Positions 52,850 through 62,137 of a DNA stretch of 64,000 bases are shown piece by piece. The notes under the pieces were generated by a model. That model was not told where the DNA came from. It was given only the letters and a program-made list of their open reading frames with translations, and made no database searches. The stretch is from JAEUWI01 sp942492815 (lineage in GTDB: Bacteria > Hydrogenedentota > Hydrogenedentia > Hydrogenedentales > JAEUWI01), in assembly GCA_942492815.1 (NCBI GenBank), contig OW818658.1, positions 3,100,001 through 3,164,000 on the forward strand, given 5' to 3'. The position numbers and the translations under genes are program-made. Position 1 is the first letter of the stretch; the number at the start of each line of letters is the position of its first letter.

Positions 52850-54178
52850 CTACAGATCGTAGCCCACTTCGCCGTGCTCGGAAATATCCAATCCAACTTC
52901 TTCGCCTTCCGCGTCTATCCGCAGACCAATTACTTTGTCCACGAACTTAAGTATAAGGTAGGAAACGACGAGTGCATAGATAATTGTGAAGAACGACGCA
53001 AAGGACTGAACGCCCACCTGTCGGAGTATGTTCAGATCGCTCACCCACCCGCCGAAAGTCCCCGACCCGAGCACCCCGACCAGCAGTGTGCCCACAAGAC
53101 CGCCACCGCCGTGTACACCCACTACATCGAGGGCGTCGTCATAGCCAAACTTGTGCTTGAGCCAGGTGGCGGCCCAATAACAGAAGATTCCCGATGTCAG
53201 GCCAATCACCACCGCGCCGAACGGCCCGACCGAACCCGAGGCCGGCGTGATCGCGGCCAGCCCCGCTATGGCGCCCGTCGCGAAACCAAGTGCGCTCGTC
53301 TTCCCATTCTTAACCCGCTCAATCACCGCCCAGACGAGTCCCGCTACGCACGGAGAAATCTGCGTCACCAATACCGCCATCGCCGCCTGCCCGCTGGCCT
53401 GCAGGGCACTTCCCCCGTTAAAGCCAAACCAGCCCACCCACAGCATGGCCGTACCGCCCATCGTCATCGTAAGGCTGTGGGGCATCATGGGTACTTTGCC
53501 ATAGCCCTTGCGCGGTCCAACCAGAATTGCCGCAACCAGTGCCGCAGCCGCCGCGGTCAAGTGCACAACAATGCCGCCGGCGAAGTCGATCGTGCCCAGG
53601 TCAGCAAGAAAAGCGCCCGGACCGCCCCAAACCATGTGACAAATGGGCAGATAGACCAGCACCACCCACATCACCGTAAAAAGCAGCACGGCGGAAAACT
53701 TCATCCGCTCCGCGAATGCGCCGATGATCAATCCCGGCGTGATGATTGCAAAAGTCATCTGAAATACAACAAAGAGCGCTTCGGGAATGGTGCCGCGCAG
53801 AGAATCGGGCGTAACCCCGGAGAGAAAGAGTCTGTCCAGGCCCCCGATAAAGGCATGCAACCCACGGTTCCCTTCGGCCATTCCTGCGCTGCTAAAGGCC
53901 AGACTGTACCCGAAGGCCACCCAGATCACGCTCACCACGGCGGTGATCAGGAAACACTGGAGAAACAGCGACAGGACGTTCTTTGTGCGGACCAGTCCGC
54001 CATAGAACATGGCCAGTCCTGGAATCATCATGAACAGCACCAACGCCGACGCCACAAGGATCCACGCCGTGTCGCCTCCCTGAAGCGTGTCCTGTGCGCG
54101 CGCCAACGAGGGGACCAGAAGGGTAAGCCCGGGCAGGGCCAGCCAGGCGGATCGGCGAAAATAGCCGTAGAACTGCAT
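52850..54178 (-). CDS. amt: Ammonium transporter Amt
   Basis: 442 residues from an ATG with AAAGGAGAG upstream. It has a signal-like first helix (1-28), then eleven membrane helices. PGLAMFYGGLVRTKNVLS (helix 1-2), CHMVWG, GGIVVHLTAA with a pore His, and GVHGGGGLVGTLL with the second pore His are all present. Amt moves ammonium; the P-II protein encoded next to it controls the pore. The promoter region was not resolved. Confidence 0.96.
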   Translation of the reverse strand: MQFYGYFRRSAWLALPGLTLLVPSLARAQDTLQGGDTAWILVASALVLFMMIPGLAMFYGGLVRTKNVLSLFLQCFLITAVVSVIWVAFGYSLAFSSAGMAEGNRGLHAFIGGLDRLFLSGVTPDSLRGTIPEALFVVFQMTFAIITPGLIIGAFAERMKFSAVLLFTVMWVVLVYLPICHMVWGGPGAFLADLGTIDFAGGIVVHLTAAAAALVAAILVGPRKGYGKVPMMPHSLTMTMGGTAMLWVGWFGFNGGSALQASGQAAMAVLVTQISPCVAGLVWAVIERVKNGKTSALGFATGAIAGLAAITPASGSVGPFGAVVIGLTSGIFCYWAATWLKHKFGYDDALDVVGVHGGGGLVGTLLVGVLGSGTFGGWVSDLNILRQVGVQSFASFFTIIYALVVSYLILKFVDKVIGLRIDAEGEEVGLDISEHGEVGYDL

Positions 54179-54406
54179 GCGTCTCTCCTTTGGGGCGCAA
54201 AAAGACACACCCCACCCATTGCCAGAAAGTATTTCTCAAAGGCAGACGCTAAGAATGCGCTTCCCAAAAGCGCAACCTGTACACAGCATTATGGCAACTC
54301 CACTGCAGATAGCCCCACCTACTCAAATTGCCAATCCAACCGTCTGCCTTCTCGACTCCGCGCGCATTATACAGACCCACGACAACAAAGCAAACTGCGC
54401 ATTTCG

Positions 54407-54628
54407 CTACGCCTCAGCGAGGTGTCGCAACGCCTGAAACGCCCGGCCTCGCTCCAACCCGAAGCGGCCCCCGATCGCTACCAGGCTTACGAACACGAGT
54501 TCCCGGGGAAAGCTGATTTGAGAAAGAGCGCCGCTGTCGTCGATTCCAATGCCGGGCAGGCCGGGATTGAACATCGATCTCCCACTCACGCCCAGCTCTT
54601 CCGCTGCCGCCAAACCTTCGCGAATGCC
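54407..54628 (-). other. Possible small reading frame in frame after the propeller stop codon
   Basis: Directly after the TGA that ends the propeller gene (54629-54631), the same frame stays open for 73 codons (54409-54628) to the next stop. Reading starts GIREGLAAAEELGVSGRS. A TTG at 54611-54613 could start a 68-residue protein. Third-position GC is high, as in real genes. No family recognised. The rest of the gap 54179-54406 shows no gene. Confidence 0.25.
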
Positions 54629-56545
54629 TCACGGCGCGCGCCAGTTGAACCGCATCAACTTCGCGCCATCGCCAAAGTAGATCCCGTGATCGTCGATGGC
54701 GAAGCCGCAGCGGATATCGCCGGGATATTCCGCGATAACCTCCGCCGCGTAGCTCATCGGATCCACGCGGAAAACCTTCTTGCCCGAGAGGCCATAGAGC
54801 ATCCCATCCTTCCACGGGCGCAGCGACATGTCGTGCACGTTGCCCACACCGAGTTTGGCCGTGTGGATAATTGCATCCGCGTCCAGATCATGCACAAAGA
54901 GCATGTCCTCGCCGCTGATGCCGTAGAGTTTTCGGCCCACGATACACATCGCGCGAATCGCCCCATCTCCCGGCACCACGACGCGTTCGAATTTCAGTGC
55001 CTTCGTTGCGGGATCAAAAGCAAAGAATTTCGCCTCCTTTTCCGACGGCGTAGTCCCACCGCCGCCCACGATGCTGGTCCCGCCAAAGACGAGTCCAGTC
55101 GTGGAATCAAAGGCCAGCGCGGTGATCGATTGATTCTTCACAAGTTGGGGATAGTTCTCCACCAGGGTGTCCGATTCCGGATCCCACACACCCAGGGAGC
55201 CACCCAGCACGCCATACTCCGGGAAGCTGCCGATGTAGATCTTCTCCTCGGGGCCGTGAATCATCGCCCGGGGCCGCAGGTGCCCCGGCCCAATATTGCC
55301 AAAGCCCTGGGGGTTGTTCGTCTTCTCGCGACCGTAGTTCCACGGCTGCGTCGGATCCCATTTCGAGAGGAAAGAGCCGGGGTAGGCGCAAACGTAAAGC
55401 AGGCCGTGGTGATCGAGCATGCTGTAAATCTCGCCGCCGACCTCGGTGGGGTTGCCGGGATTTTCCAGCGCGCCCGTGGCCGGGTCATAGTGAAAGAGCT
55501 CGTTGGGCATCCAGGTGCCGCCGTAGATGCGGCCGAGGGGGCCATTCTCCACCATGAACACGCCCGAGCCCGAGCCCTTGTAGTCGAAGGTTCGCTTCTC
55601 CACCGTACCGTCCGACGCAATAAGCTCATAGGTCCGGTCGATGGTCACATTCGCCACGCGTCGGCCATCTTTCAGCGTCTGCTGATTTACCGCAGCGGCC
55701 GGGGTCTGCGCCACGTGCACGCCATCCTCTTCTACGACCAGCACCGCGGAACCCTGCTGCGGCACCCCCGCCGCGTCGGGCGTCATGGTGATGGCGTTGA
55801 TGTAAATCTTGCCATCCACGCCCTTGTACATCCCCGCGAAGGTCTGCTTCTCGTGGGCGCGATATTCCTCGGGGAGGATGGATTCGTGCGTCCCTGTCGC
55901 AGGGTCGAAGCGCACGATATTCGCACGACCATAACCGATCGCGACGTAGAGCTTGCCATCGGGCCCCGTCAAGATCTCACGGCTGTATTGCTGCGTGGCA
56001 TCAACCACACCGTGGTCCGCCAGCGCGCCCGTTGCTGGATCGTAGGACACCACCTTCGCGCCGGGAAAAGTGCAGCCATAGATCTTCTTGTCCGGGCCCG
56101 TGGTGAACATCCACAAATACGACTCCGACTCCGCCGGTCGCCCCACCACCTGGATCGCTTTCTCCGGCGCCTTCGGATCGAAAACCAGAATCTGGCCGCT
56201 GTCACCGGGGTCGGGACCTTCATGCGTTCCCAGATAGATCCGCTCATCCGGTCCAACCATAAAGCCCCAGGCCCCCGTACCCACGGGCGACTGAAACTGC
56301 TCGGACGCGCCGGTATCTGGATCGATGGCGACGAGAAAGAGCTTGCCACCTTCCTGACGGAAGTTAATATAGATCCGCTCGGAACCCGGCGCAGGTCCTG
56401 GCCCCACAATGGTGCCCATCAGCCCCGCCTTCATCACGGGGATGCCGATCTCCTCAAAAACGGGTTCGGCCTGGGCGAAGGTACCCGTGGCGGCGATGAT
56501 AACTATCAAAGCAACAATACATATAGTGCGGCAGAAGCGATTCAT
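54629..56545 (-). CDS. Exported beta-propeller protein
   Basis: 638 residues with a signal peptide (MNRFCRTICIVALIVIIAATGTFA). The rest is repeated blades of the type GPDGKLYVAIGYGRANIVRFDPATG, GPDKKIYG..VVSYDPATG and GPEEKIYIGSF..LGVWDPES, giving at least seven blades of a SMP-30/streptogramin-lyase-like propeller. Histidines and acidic residues of a lactonase site could not be placed with confidence. Function unknown; probably periplasmic. The gene upstream on the other strand is the GH-like protein at 56940. Confidence 0.75.
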   Translation of the reverse strand: MNRFCRTICIVALIVIIAATGTFAQAEPVFEEIGIPVMKAGLMGTIVGPGPAPGSERIYINFRQEGGKLFLVAIDPDTGASEQFQSPVGTGAWGFMVGPDERIYLGTHEGPDPGDSGQILVFDPKAPEKAIQVVGRPAESESYLWMFTTGPDKKIYGCTFPGAKVVSYDPATGALADHGVVDATQQYSREILTGPDGKLYVAIGYGRANIVRFDPATGTHESILPEEYRAHEKQTFAGMYKGVDGKIYINAITMTPDAAGVPQQGSAVLVVEEDGVHVAQTPAAAVNQQTLKDGRRVANVTIDRTYELIASDGTVEKRTFDYKGSGSGVFMVENGPLGRIYGGTWMPNELFHYDPATGALENPGNPTEVGGEIYSMLDHHGLLYVCAYPGSFLSKWDPTQPWNYGREKTNNPQGFGNIGPGHLRPRAMIHGPEEKIYIGSFPEYGVLGGSLGVWDPESDTLVENYPQLVKNQSITALAFDSTTGLVFGGTSIVGGGGTTPSEKEAKFFAFDPATKALKFERVVVPGDGAIRAMCIVGRKLYGISGEDMLFVHDLDADAIIHTAKLGVGNVHDMSLRPWKDGMLYGLSGKKVFRVDPMSYAAEVIAEYPGDIRCGFAIDDHGIYFGDGAKLMRFNWRAP

Positions 56546-56710
56546 AAATACTTCGATTCCTTCCGGGAAGTGGGCTGCTTATAGGAAGTCGCACGATAGC
56601 AGAACGGGCAAGTGCCGAGCCACCCGATGCAGACCCACCCCCGATGCAGACCCATCTACAAGTGGGGTTTCATTGTGTGGGGGCTGCCAACAGGCCGGGC
56701 GAAAGAACTT

Positions 56711-56821
56711 CCCACAGATTCTCACAGATCTGCACAGATCAGAAGTCGTTGCGCAACGGAAACGTCTGGGGTTCGGGACGTATTTTCTCCCTATCTGTGA
56801 AGACCTGTGAGGATCTGTGGG
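56711..56821. repeat. Inverted-repeat element D, arms of three CACAG(A/G)T units
   Basis: Arms 56711-56739 and 56793-56821 match at 26 of 29 inverted positions. Each arm is three ~10-bp units with core CACAGAT. The 53-bp interior contains a perfect 12-bp palindrome, CGTTGCGCAACG (56747-56758), and an ACGTC/GACGT pair. It sits in the 394-bp divergent gap between the propeller and GH-like genes. No promoter was identified there. Confidence 0.85.
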
Positions 56822-56939
56822 AAACTATTTTCAACTTGAACTGATCACACGTGGACCATGATTTTGGGGAGAGCAACTGGTACCATGACAACCTGCACGT
56901 CCCGAGCGCCGGACGTGCCGTCACGATAAGGAAGCCACG

Positions 56940-59801
56940 ATGCATTTCCACTACCGACTCCTGTTCGCCCTATTTGTCCTCGCCCTCGCCGCGATGCCTC
57001 CCGCACCCGCCCAAGTCCCCGAACCGCCCCAAAGCCCCGGCCCGGAGGCATGGCCTTTCCTGACCGATCTCGCCGCGCCAATCGAGTGGCGCTTTCACTG
57101 GACCCGCGAAACGCCGCAGACTGGCGAGGTCTCGTTGCACGGCGGCGTGCGCGTGGAAGCGAGCTTTCCCGATCCCGATGGCGTGCTGGAAGCGGCCTAT
57201 CAGGATTTCGACGCGTTCTTCACGGCGGCATCCATTCCCCGGGATGGCGGCTATCGGATTGTGACCGAGCAGCTACCCGCCAATACCTTCGAATCCTTCC
57301 AAATCACCGTAACCGAGACGGAGTGCCGCATTCAGGCGAACGACACCGAGGGGATCCGGCGCGGTATCTTCTATCTGGAGGATGAACTACTCCGCGCGGA
57401 GGGCCCCTTCTTGAAGCCCGGTGTGACCCAGCGCAAGCCATTCATCCGCAACCGCATTTCCCGCTGCTTCTTCGGCCCCATCAAGCGCGAGCCAAAGTTT
57501 AAAGACGAGCTGATGGACGCGGTGGACTATTACCCTGACAATTACCTCAATAAAATCGCCCACGACGGCGTGAACGGTCTCTGGCTTACTATTGAGTTCA
57601 AGGACATCGTCAAAACCACCCTCACGCCCGTCGTAGATCCCGGCCGAGAGCAGCGCCTGGAGAAGTTGCGCGCCACGGTCACGAAATGTCGCCGCTATGG
57701 CATCGAGGTGTTCCTCTTCAGCATCGAGCCTCGCGTGATGGACCCGGATCATCCGCTGTTGCTGGCTCACCCCGAAATCGGCTCCAAGACACCCGGAACG
57801 GGACGCCTCTTCTGCCCTTTCCCGGAGGCGGGACAAAAATACCTCTATGAAGCCATGAACGACATCTTCACCCAGGTGCCCGGCCTCGGCGGGCTGATCA
57901 ACATCAGCTTTGGCGAGCGCTCCACCACGTGCCTGAGCGGCGCGGACGAACAGTGGAAGTTGCTGTGCCCCACCTGCTCGACCAAGTCGCCCGGCGAGAT
58001 TCTGAAGGCTTCCCTCGCTGCGATGGAGCGGGGCATGCACACGGCCAATCCGAAGGCGCAATTTATTTCCTGGCTCTACGTGCCGGAGAACGGCACAGGC
58101 CCGCAACGCGATCTCACCCCTCTGCGCGACATGGCAAAGCACACGCCGCCCGGCGTTATCTGCCAGATCAACTTTGAGTCCGGTGGCGAAAGGGAGCAAC
58201 TGGGCAAAGCGCGCCACGTGGGCGACTACTGGCTTTCCTACATCGGCCCGAGCGCGGTGTACCTCGACGTTGCGGCGGGCGTTGCTGAGAGTGAAGGCGA
58301 ACTGGGCGCGAAGCTCCAGGCCTGCAACTCTTTTGAAATCTCCACGGTGCCCCATGTACCCGTGCCCGGCAATCTCTATCAGAAGTACGCCGAGATGCGC
58401 CGCCTCGGCGTCGCTTCAGTGATGCAATGCTGGTACATTGGGAGCCTCCCCTCGGTCATGAACCGCGCGGCGGCCAGCGAACTCACCTTTGCGCCGGAAG
58501 GGCAGACTGAGGACGATTTCCTCCTCCGTCTGGCGCAGCGGGATTGGGGTGCGCAGCATGCACCCACTGTTGTGCACGCCTGGAAGCTCTTCGCCGGTGC
58601 CTACAGCAACTACCCCCTCACGAACGCCATCCAATACTACGGCCCCATGCACGACGGCATCGGCTGGCCCCTGCACTTGAAGCCCGTGCACAAGAACCTG
58701 TCGCCCGTGTGGAAGCTCGAGTACCCGCCCAGCGGCGACCGCATAGGCGAGTGCTTTTCCGGCTCGCACTCCCTTGCGGAAATGCTCGAACTGTGCGGGC
58801 GAATGTCCGATGGTTGGCAGGACGGTCTGAAGGTACTGCGCACGTTGACGCCGCAATTTGAGAGCGATCCCAACCGGCTCCTCGATCTCGCGAACGCCGA
58901 GGCCCTCGGCATCCACTTTCGCACGGGCTACAACATCCTCCGATTCTACGAGCTCCGCGAGCGTTTGCTTTACGGCGGTGCCGAAGGGGCCACGGGCCTG
59001 TTGGAGGAGCTCCGCGCCATCACGAACGAAGAAATCGAAAACACGGTGGCTATGGTCGCACTATGCGCACAGAATCCCTACCTCGGCTTTCAAGCGGAAG
59101 CGGAAGGCTACAAATACTTCCCCGAGCGCCTCCAATGGCGCGAGGCGCGACTCCGGGAGATGCTGGCAACGGAGTTTGTGGAGGCTGACCGGGCAATCGC
59201 GGCCGGTAAACCGATATTCCCTGAAATGACAGGCCTCGCTGAAAGTCCCCTCCACTACACGGCGGTGAAAGCTGCGCCCGACTTTGGCGCGCAGTGGAAG
59301 AGCGATGTGGCGTGGAACGCGATCACGAAAATAGTCCAGGGCCCGCACGAACCCGCATGGTCGTGGAAGGCGACTCACGACGACAGCGCGATCTACGTGA
59401 ATGTCGTGTCTGACGCCTCGCCCGACTGGCGGCCCGTCGCGGCGGTCCTGCACCTCGAACCCACGCACTTCTATCCGCGCCGCACCTTCCGCGCCGACCC
59501 CAACGGCAAGCGCAATCTCCGCACCGTCTGGCTCGGGCCCGATGCCGACTGGGAAGCCGCGTGTGACATCATCGACGGCCAACAGCACTTCCGCTTCCGC
59601 ATTCCCCTGGAGTCTTTCGAAGGCGAGGCCGATCCGGCACGTCCAATGCGCATAAACGTCGAGTTGACGTTCCTCTCTACAGACAACAAATCCCAGATGA
59701 TCCGCACCTGGGCCCCAGCCGCCGAAACAGGGGTGCTGCCCCGTCTGGGCTATGGCAACGCGAACCCGGCGGAGATGGGATGGCTGGTGAGAGAACGGTG
59801 A
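56940..59801 (+). CDS. Exported glycoside-hydrolase-like protein with CBM9-type C-terminus
   Basis: 953 residues with signal peptide (1-24). Residues about 45-160 form an alpha/beta domain like that in front of GH20 and GH67 barrels (NDTEGIRRGIFYLEDELL). From about 170 to 650 a TIM-barrel-like region holds many aromatic and acidic residues (FSIEPRVMDPDHPLLLAHPE, FGERSTTC). The last 180 residues look like a CBM9/DOMON carbohydrate-binding domain (WKSDVAWNAITKIVQGPHEPAWSWKATHDDSAIYVNV). Family and catalytic residues could not be fixed. Likely acts on polysaccharide outside the cell membrane. Confidence 0.7.
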   Translation: MHFHYRLLFALFVLALAAMPPAPAQVPEPPQSPGPEAWPFLTDLAAPIEWRFHWTRETPQTGEVSLHGGVRVEASFPDPDGVLEAAYQDFDAFFTAASIPRDGGYRIVTEQLPANTFESFQITVTETECRIQANDTEGIRRGIFYLEDELLRAEGPFLKPGVTQRKPFIRNRISRCFFGPIKREPKFKDELMDAVDYYPDNYLNKIAHDGVNGLWLTIEFKDIVKTTLTPVVDPGREQRLEKLRATVTKCRRYGIEVFLFSIEPRVMDPDHPLLLAHPEIGSKTPGTGRLFCPFPEAGQKYLYEAMNDIFTQVPGLGGLINISFGERSTTCLSGADEQWKLLCPTCSTKSPGEILKASLAAMERGMHTANPKAQFISWLYVPENGTGPQRDLTPLRDMAKHTPPGVICQINFESGGEREQLGKARHVGDYWLSYIGPSAVYLDVAAGVAESEGELGAKLQACNSFEISTVPHVPVPGNLYQKYAEMRRLGVASVMQCWYIGSLPSVMNRAAASELTFAPEGQTEDDFLLRLAQRDWGAQHAPTVVHAWKLFAGAYSNYPLTNAIQYYGPMHDGIGWPLHLKPVHKNLSPVWKLEYPPSGDRIGECFSGSHSLAEMLELCGRMSDGWQDGLKVLRTLTPQFESDPNRLLDLANAEALGIHFRTGYNILRFYELRERLLYGGAEGATGLLEELRAITNEEIENTVAMVALCAQNPYLGFQAEAEGYKYFPERLQWREARLREMLATEFVEADRAIAAGKPIFPEMTGLAESPLHYTAVKAAPDFGAQWKSDVAWNAITKIVQGPHEPAWSWKATHDDSAIYVNVVSDASPDWRPVAAVLHLEPTHFYPRRTFRADPNGKRNLRTVWLGPDADWEAACDIIDGQQHFRFRIPLESFEGEADPARPMRINVELTFLSTDNKSQMIRTWAPAAETGVLPRLGYGNANPAEMGWLVRER

Positions 59802-59839
59802 ATTACAATCCCTATTCTGAATAAAACATTCTAAATTCC

Positions 59840-61741
59840 CTATTCCCCCATCGCCCTCAAATCATCAAAATCAAAGTGCTGCAAAAAACCAAAGCCGAAC
59901 AAACTCGGCGAGTCGGTGTACTTCCCTCGCGATTCCATGAACTCGACAAGCGAGCCCGGCATCTCCGTGGACTCCACGGCATCCACCAGTCCCGGGTGGA
60001 GCGCGTCTACGACGAGAGCAATGAGTCCGCTCTCCGAACCCGCCGTATGCAGCGTGATCGTCCTCGCCGCCTTCGCCATGCGAAACCATTCGCAGACTGC
60101 GGCCACCTGGGCCGCCTGAATGGCCAGGGCGCGCTCGTTCGTCGCGTTCACGATCATGGGATACTGATAGGACCCCGCGCCGCCCGCGAGATTGCCCCGC
60201 TGCGCGAAGGGCGCCACCGCGACGGCCTGCTTGCCTGAGTCGCTGAGTGGTTTGCACAGCGCCGATGCCCCTTTGAAGCCTTCGTCGTTCAGCACCAGAT
60301 GCACTTCTGTTGTATCCGCACCCGCCGGTGTGAAACCTGCCGCGGGTATGGTCCAGTCGGCGCTCTTGAGGCGATAAACCGTGGCGACCGCCTTGCCCTC
60401 GACTTCCAGGTCGTTCTCTACCGTCATGAGATTGACGGGGACATAGCCGATCAATTCGCCTAAGACCTTGGCCTGTTCCCGCTTCCAGGCCTCCCGCTCC
60501 GCACCCGTCGCCGGAATCGTCGGACGCGTGATGGCCTTCGCCGTGGCAATGCCGAGGGATACGACGCTCACGTTTTCCGCCGGAACACCAACCTTTAATT
60601 GTTCGTCGGTGAGCAATTCGCCCTCCACCGAAAGCTCCTCGGGCGTCCACTCCGCTTCGGGCACCAGGTGCTGATCGATGAATTTATAGAACTGAAGCCG
60701 ATTATCGAGATCGTAATTGTGTGTGCCCGGATCTTCGTTGATGTGGAAATCGAAGTTGGATGACGCACCATACAACGCATAGACCGGTCGCACCGGATCG
60801 AGAATGGCGGGTAAGGTCCGCGCGGCCTGAAAGCAGCACTCGTCCTGGGCGTTGTAGATCAGCAGGGTGGGCCGTGGCGCGAAGAGCGCCGTCAGGTGGG
60901 TGTAGTCCGCCACGGTCAGCATGTTGCTAGGAACCTGCTCGATATCGCCGATGTCCGCGCCATTATCGATGCGCACGCCCATAGCGCCGTGGCCCGCGAC
61001 GGGCACGATCACCGACACGCGCTCGTCCAGCGCACTCATCAGCGCCGTCTGCCAGCCGCCGCCGGAGAGGCCCGTCATACCAATGCGGTTTTTATCGGCC
61101 CGAGGATGGGCCTGAAGCACATCCAGCGCGCGCGACAGGGACAGATAGAAAAGCGAAACGCCGCTCACGCCAGCCGCATCGAGATAGGCGATGCGTTCGT
61201 GAGAATATTCCACTCCACCGAGTTCGCCCATCCCGATCCACTCCGGGTGAATGTTCAGCACCCCGCGCTTGGCCAGGTTGATGCAGCGCGTTTGCTCCTC
61301 GGGGCGCCATTTACCTTCGGCGTAATGCCCGTTCACATTCAGCACCGTCGGCAGCCCTGTCGTATCGCCGTCGGGCTCGTACATAAGCGCCGGATTCCAG
61401 AAGCCCGGAACGACCTCGTAGAGCAGCTTGCGGACGCGATAGCCCTTGCCGGTTTCGATGTCTTCCGTCCATCGGACCTGCACTTCACCGGAAGTCCACG
61501 CCTCGGGAACGCCCCTGAGCGCCACTTCGCTCAAGAATTTCGCGCGAAGCTCGGTAGCCTGAGCCTCCCAGGCTTCGCGGGACTCAGGCACCACGAGCGC
61601 GGGCACCTTCGGGTGGAGATAGCGTTTGATTTCGGCACCCGCTACGTCTTCCGGGACAGCGGCGCGGACAAGGGCGTCTTCCATATTTGCGGCACCCGTA
61701 AGGCTGGCGGCGGCAAGGGCGAGAGCGGCAATAAAGGTCAT
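59840..61741 (-). CDS. Exported acetylxylan-esterase-like hydrolase, two-part
   Basis: 633 residues with a signal peptide (1-18). The first half is an alpha/beta-hydrolase of the acetylxylan esterase/abhydrolase_7 kind, with VLNVNGHYAEGKW, nucleophile Ser226 in GMTGLSGGGWQT, an acid near YNAQDECCF and His in EDPGTHNYDLDNR. The second half (about 400-633) has weaker hydrolase-like structure (HTAGSESGLIALVVDALHPGLVDAVES) and may be a second, degenerate domain. Convergent with the GH-like gene, which fits joint action on acetylated glycans. Confidence 0.75.
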   Translation of the reverse strand: MTFIAALALAAASLTGAANMEDALVRAAVPEDVAGAEIKRYLHPKVPALVVPESREAWEAQATELRAKFLSEVALRGVPEAWTSGEVQVRWTEDIETGKGYRVRKLLYEVVPGFWNPALMYEPDGDTTGLPTVLNVNGHYAEGKWRPEEQTRCINLAKRGVLNIHPEWIGMGELGGVEYSHERIAYLDAAGVSGVSLFYLSLSRALDVLQAHPRADKNRIGMTGLSGGGWQTALMSALDERVSVIVPVAGHGAMGVRIDNGADIGDIEQVPSNMLTVADYTHLTALFAPRPTLLIYNAQDECCFQAARTLPAILDPVRPVYALYGASSNFDFHINEDPGTHNYDLDNRLQFYKFIDQHLVPEAEWTPEELSVEGELLTDEQLKVGVPAENVSVVSLGIATAKAITRPTIPATGAEREAWKREQAKVLGELIGYVPVNLMTVENDLEVEGKAVATVYRLKSADWTIPAAGFTPAGADTTEVHLVLNDEGFKGASALCKPLSDSGKQAVAVAPFAQRGNLAGGAGSYQYPMIVNATNERALAIQAAQVAAVCEWFRMAKAARTITLHTAGSESGLIALVVDALHPGLVDAVESTEMPGSLVEFMESRGKYTDSPSLFGFGFLQHFDFDDLRAMGE

Positions 61742-61861
61742 GGCGATTCTCCTGGCAGATTAAGCCGTGCGATCAAAAGATACGCGGAGTAGTATGGGGA
61801 AAAACGCGCAGAGAGGCAAGCGGATAGATGCTGGAACGCAGGCATCCCAAAGAGTACCAGT

Positions 61862-62097
61862 CGTGCCACGCGATCCGCCCGAAAGGGCGGTTCGTGTGCC
61901 CTCGGCGAAGTGATCGTGTTGCGCCAGCACTATCCCGGCCGACCCTTTTGCACCACATCTACAGCGGCGATGGGAAATGAAAGCGCCCAATTCAAAGACC
62001 GAGGCGAGCCCGCCGACCACTCGCGGAGCCCTTCACGGTCTGCGTATTCGAGGCTCAAAGCACACGAACCGCCCTTTCGGGCGGATCGCGTGGCACG
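61862..62097. repeat. Inverted-repeat element B (family A/B), perfect 38-bp arms
   Basis: Arms 61862-61899 and 62060-62097 are identical in inverted orientation over 38 bp. Each contains CCGCCC-GAAA-GGGCGG. Homology resumes further out (GGCATCCCAAAG at 61841-61852, and CTTGGAATGCC at 62098-62108). Arms begin CGTGCCAC(A/G)CGATC as in element A. The 396-bp gap that holds it shows no gene. Confidence 0.92.
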
Positions 62098-62137
62098 CTT
62101 GGAATGCCCGGTTATACTAACGTAGCCGAGCGACGCT

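Noticed and set aside
54179..54406. Sigma54 (NtrC-type) promoter upstream of amt
   Set aside because: No GG-N10-GC element with consensus TGGCAC-N5-TTGC could be found on the minus strand.
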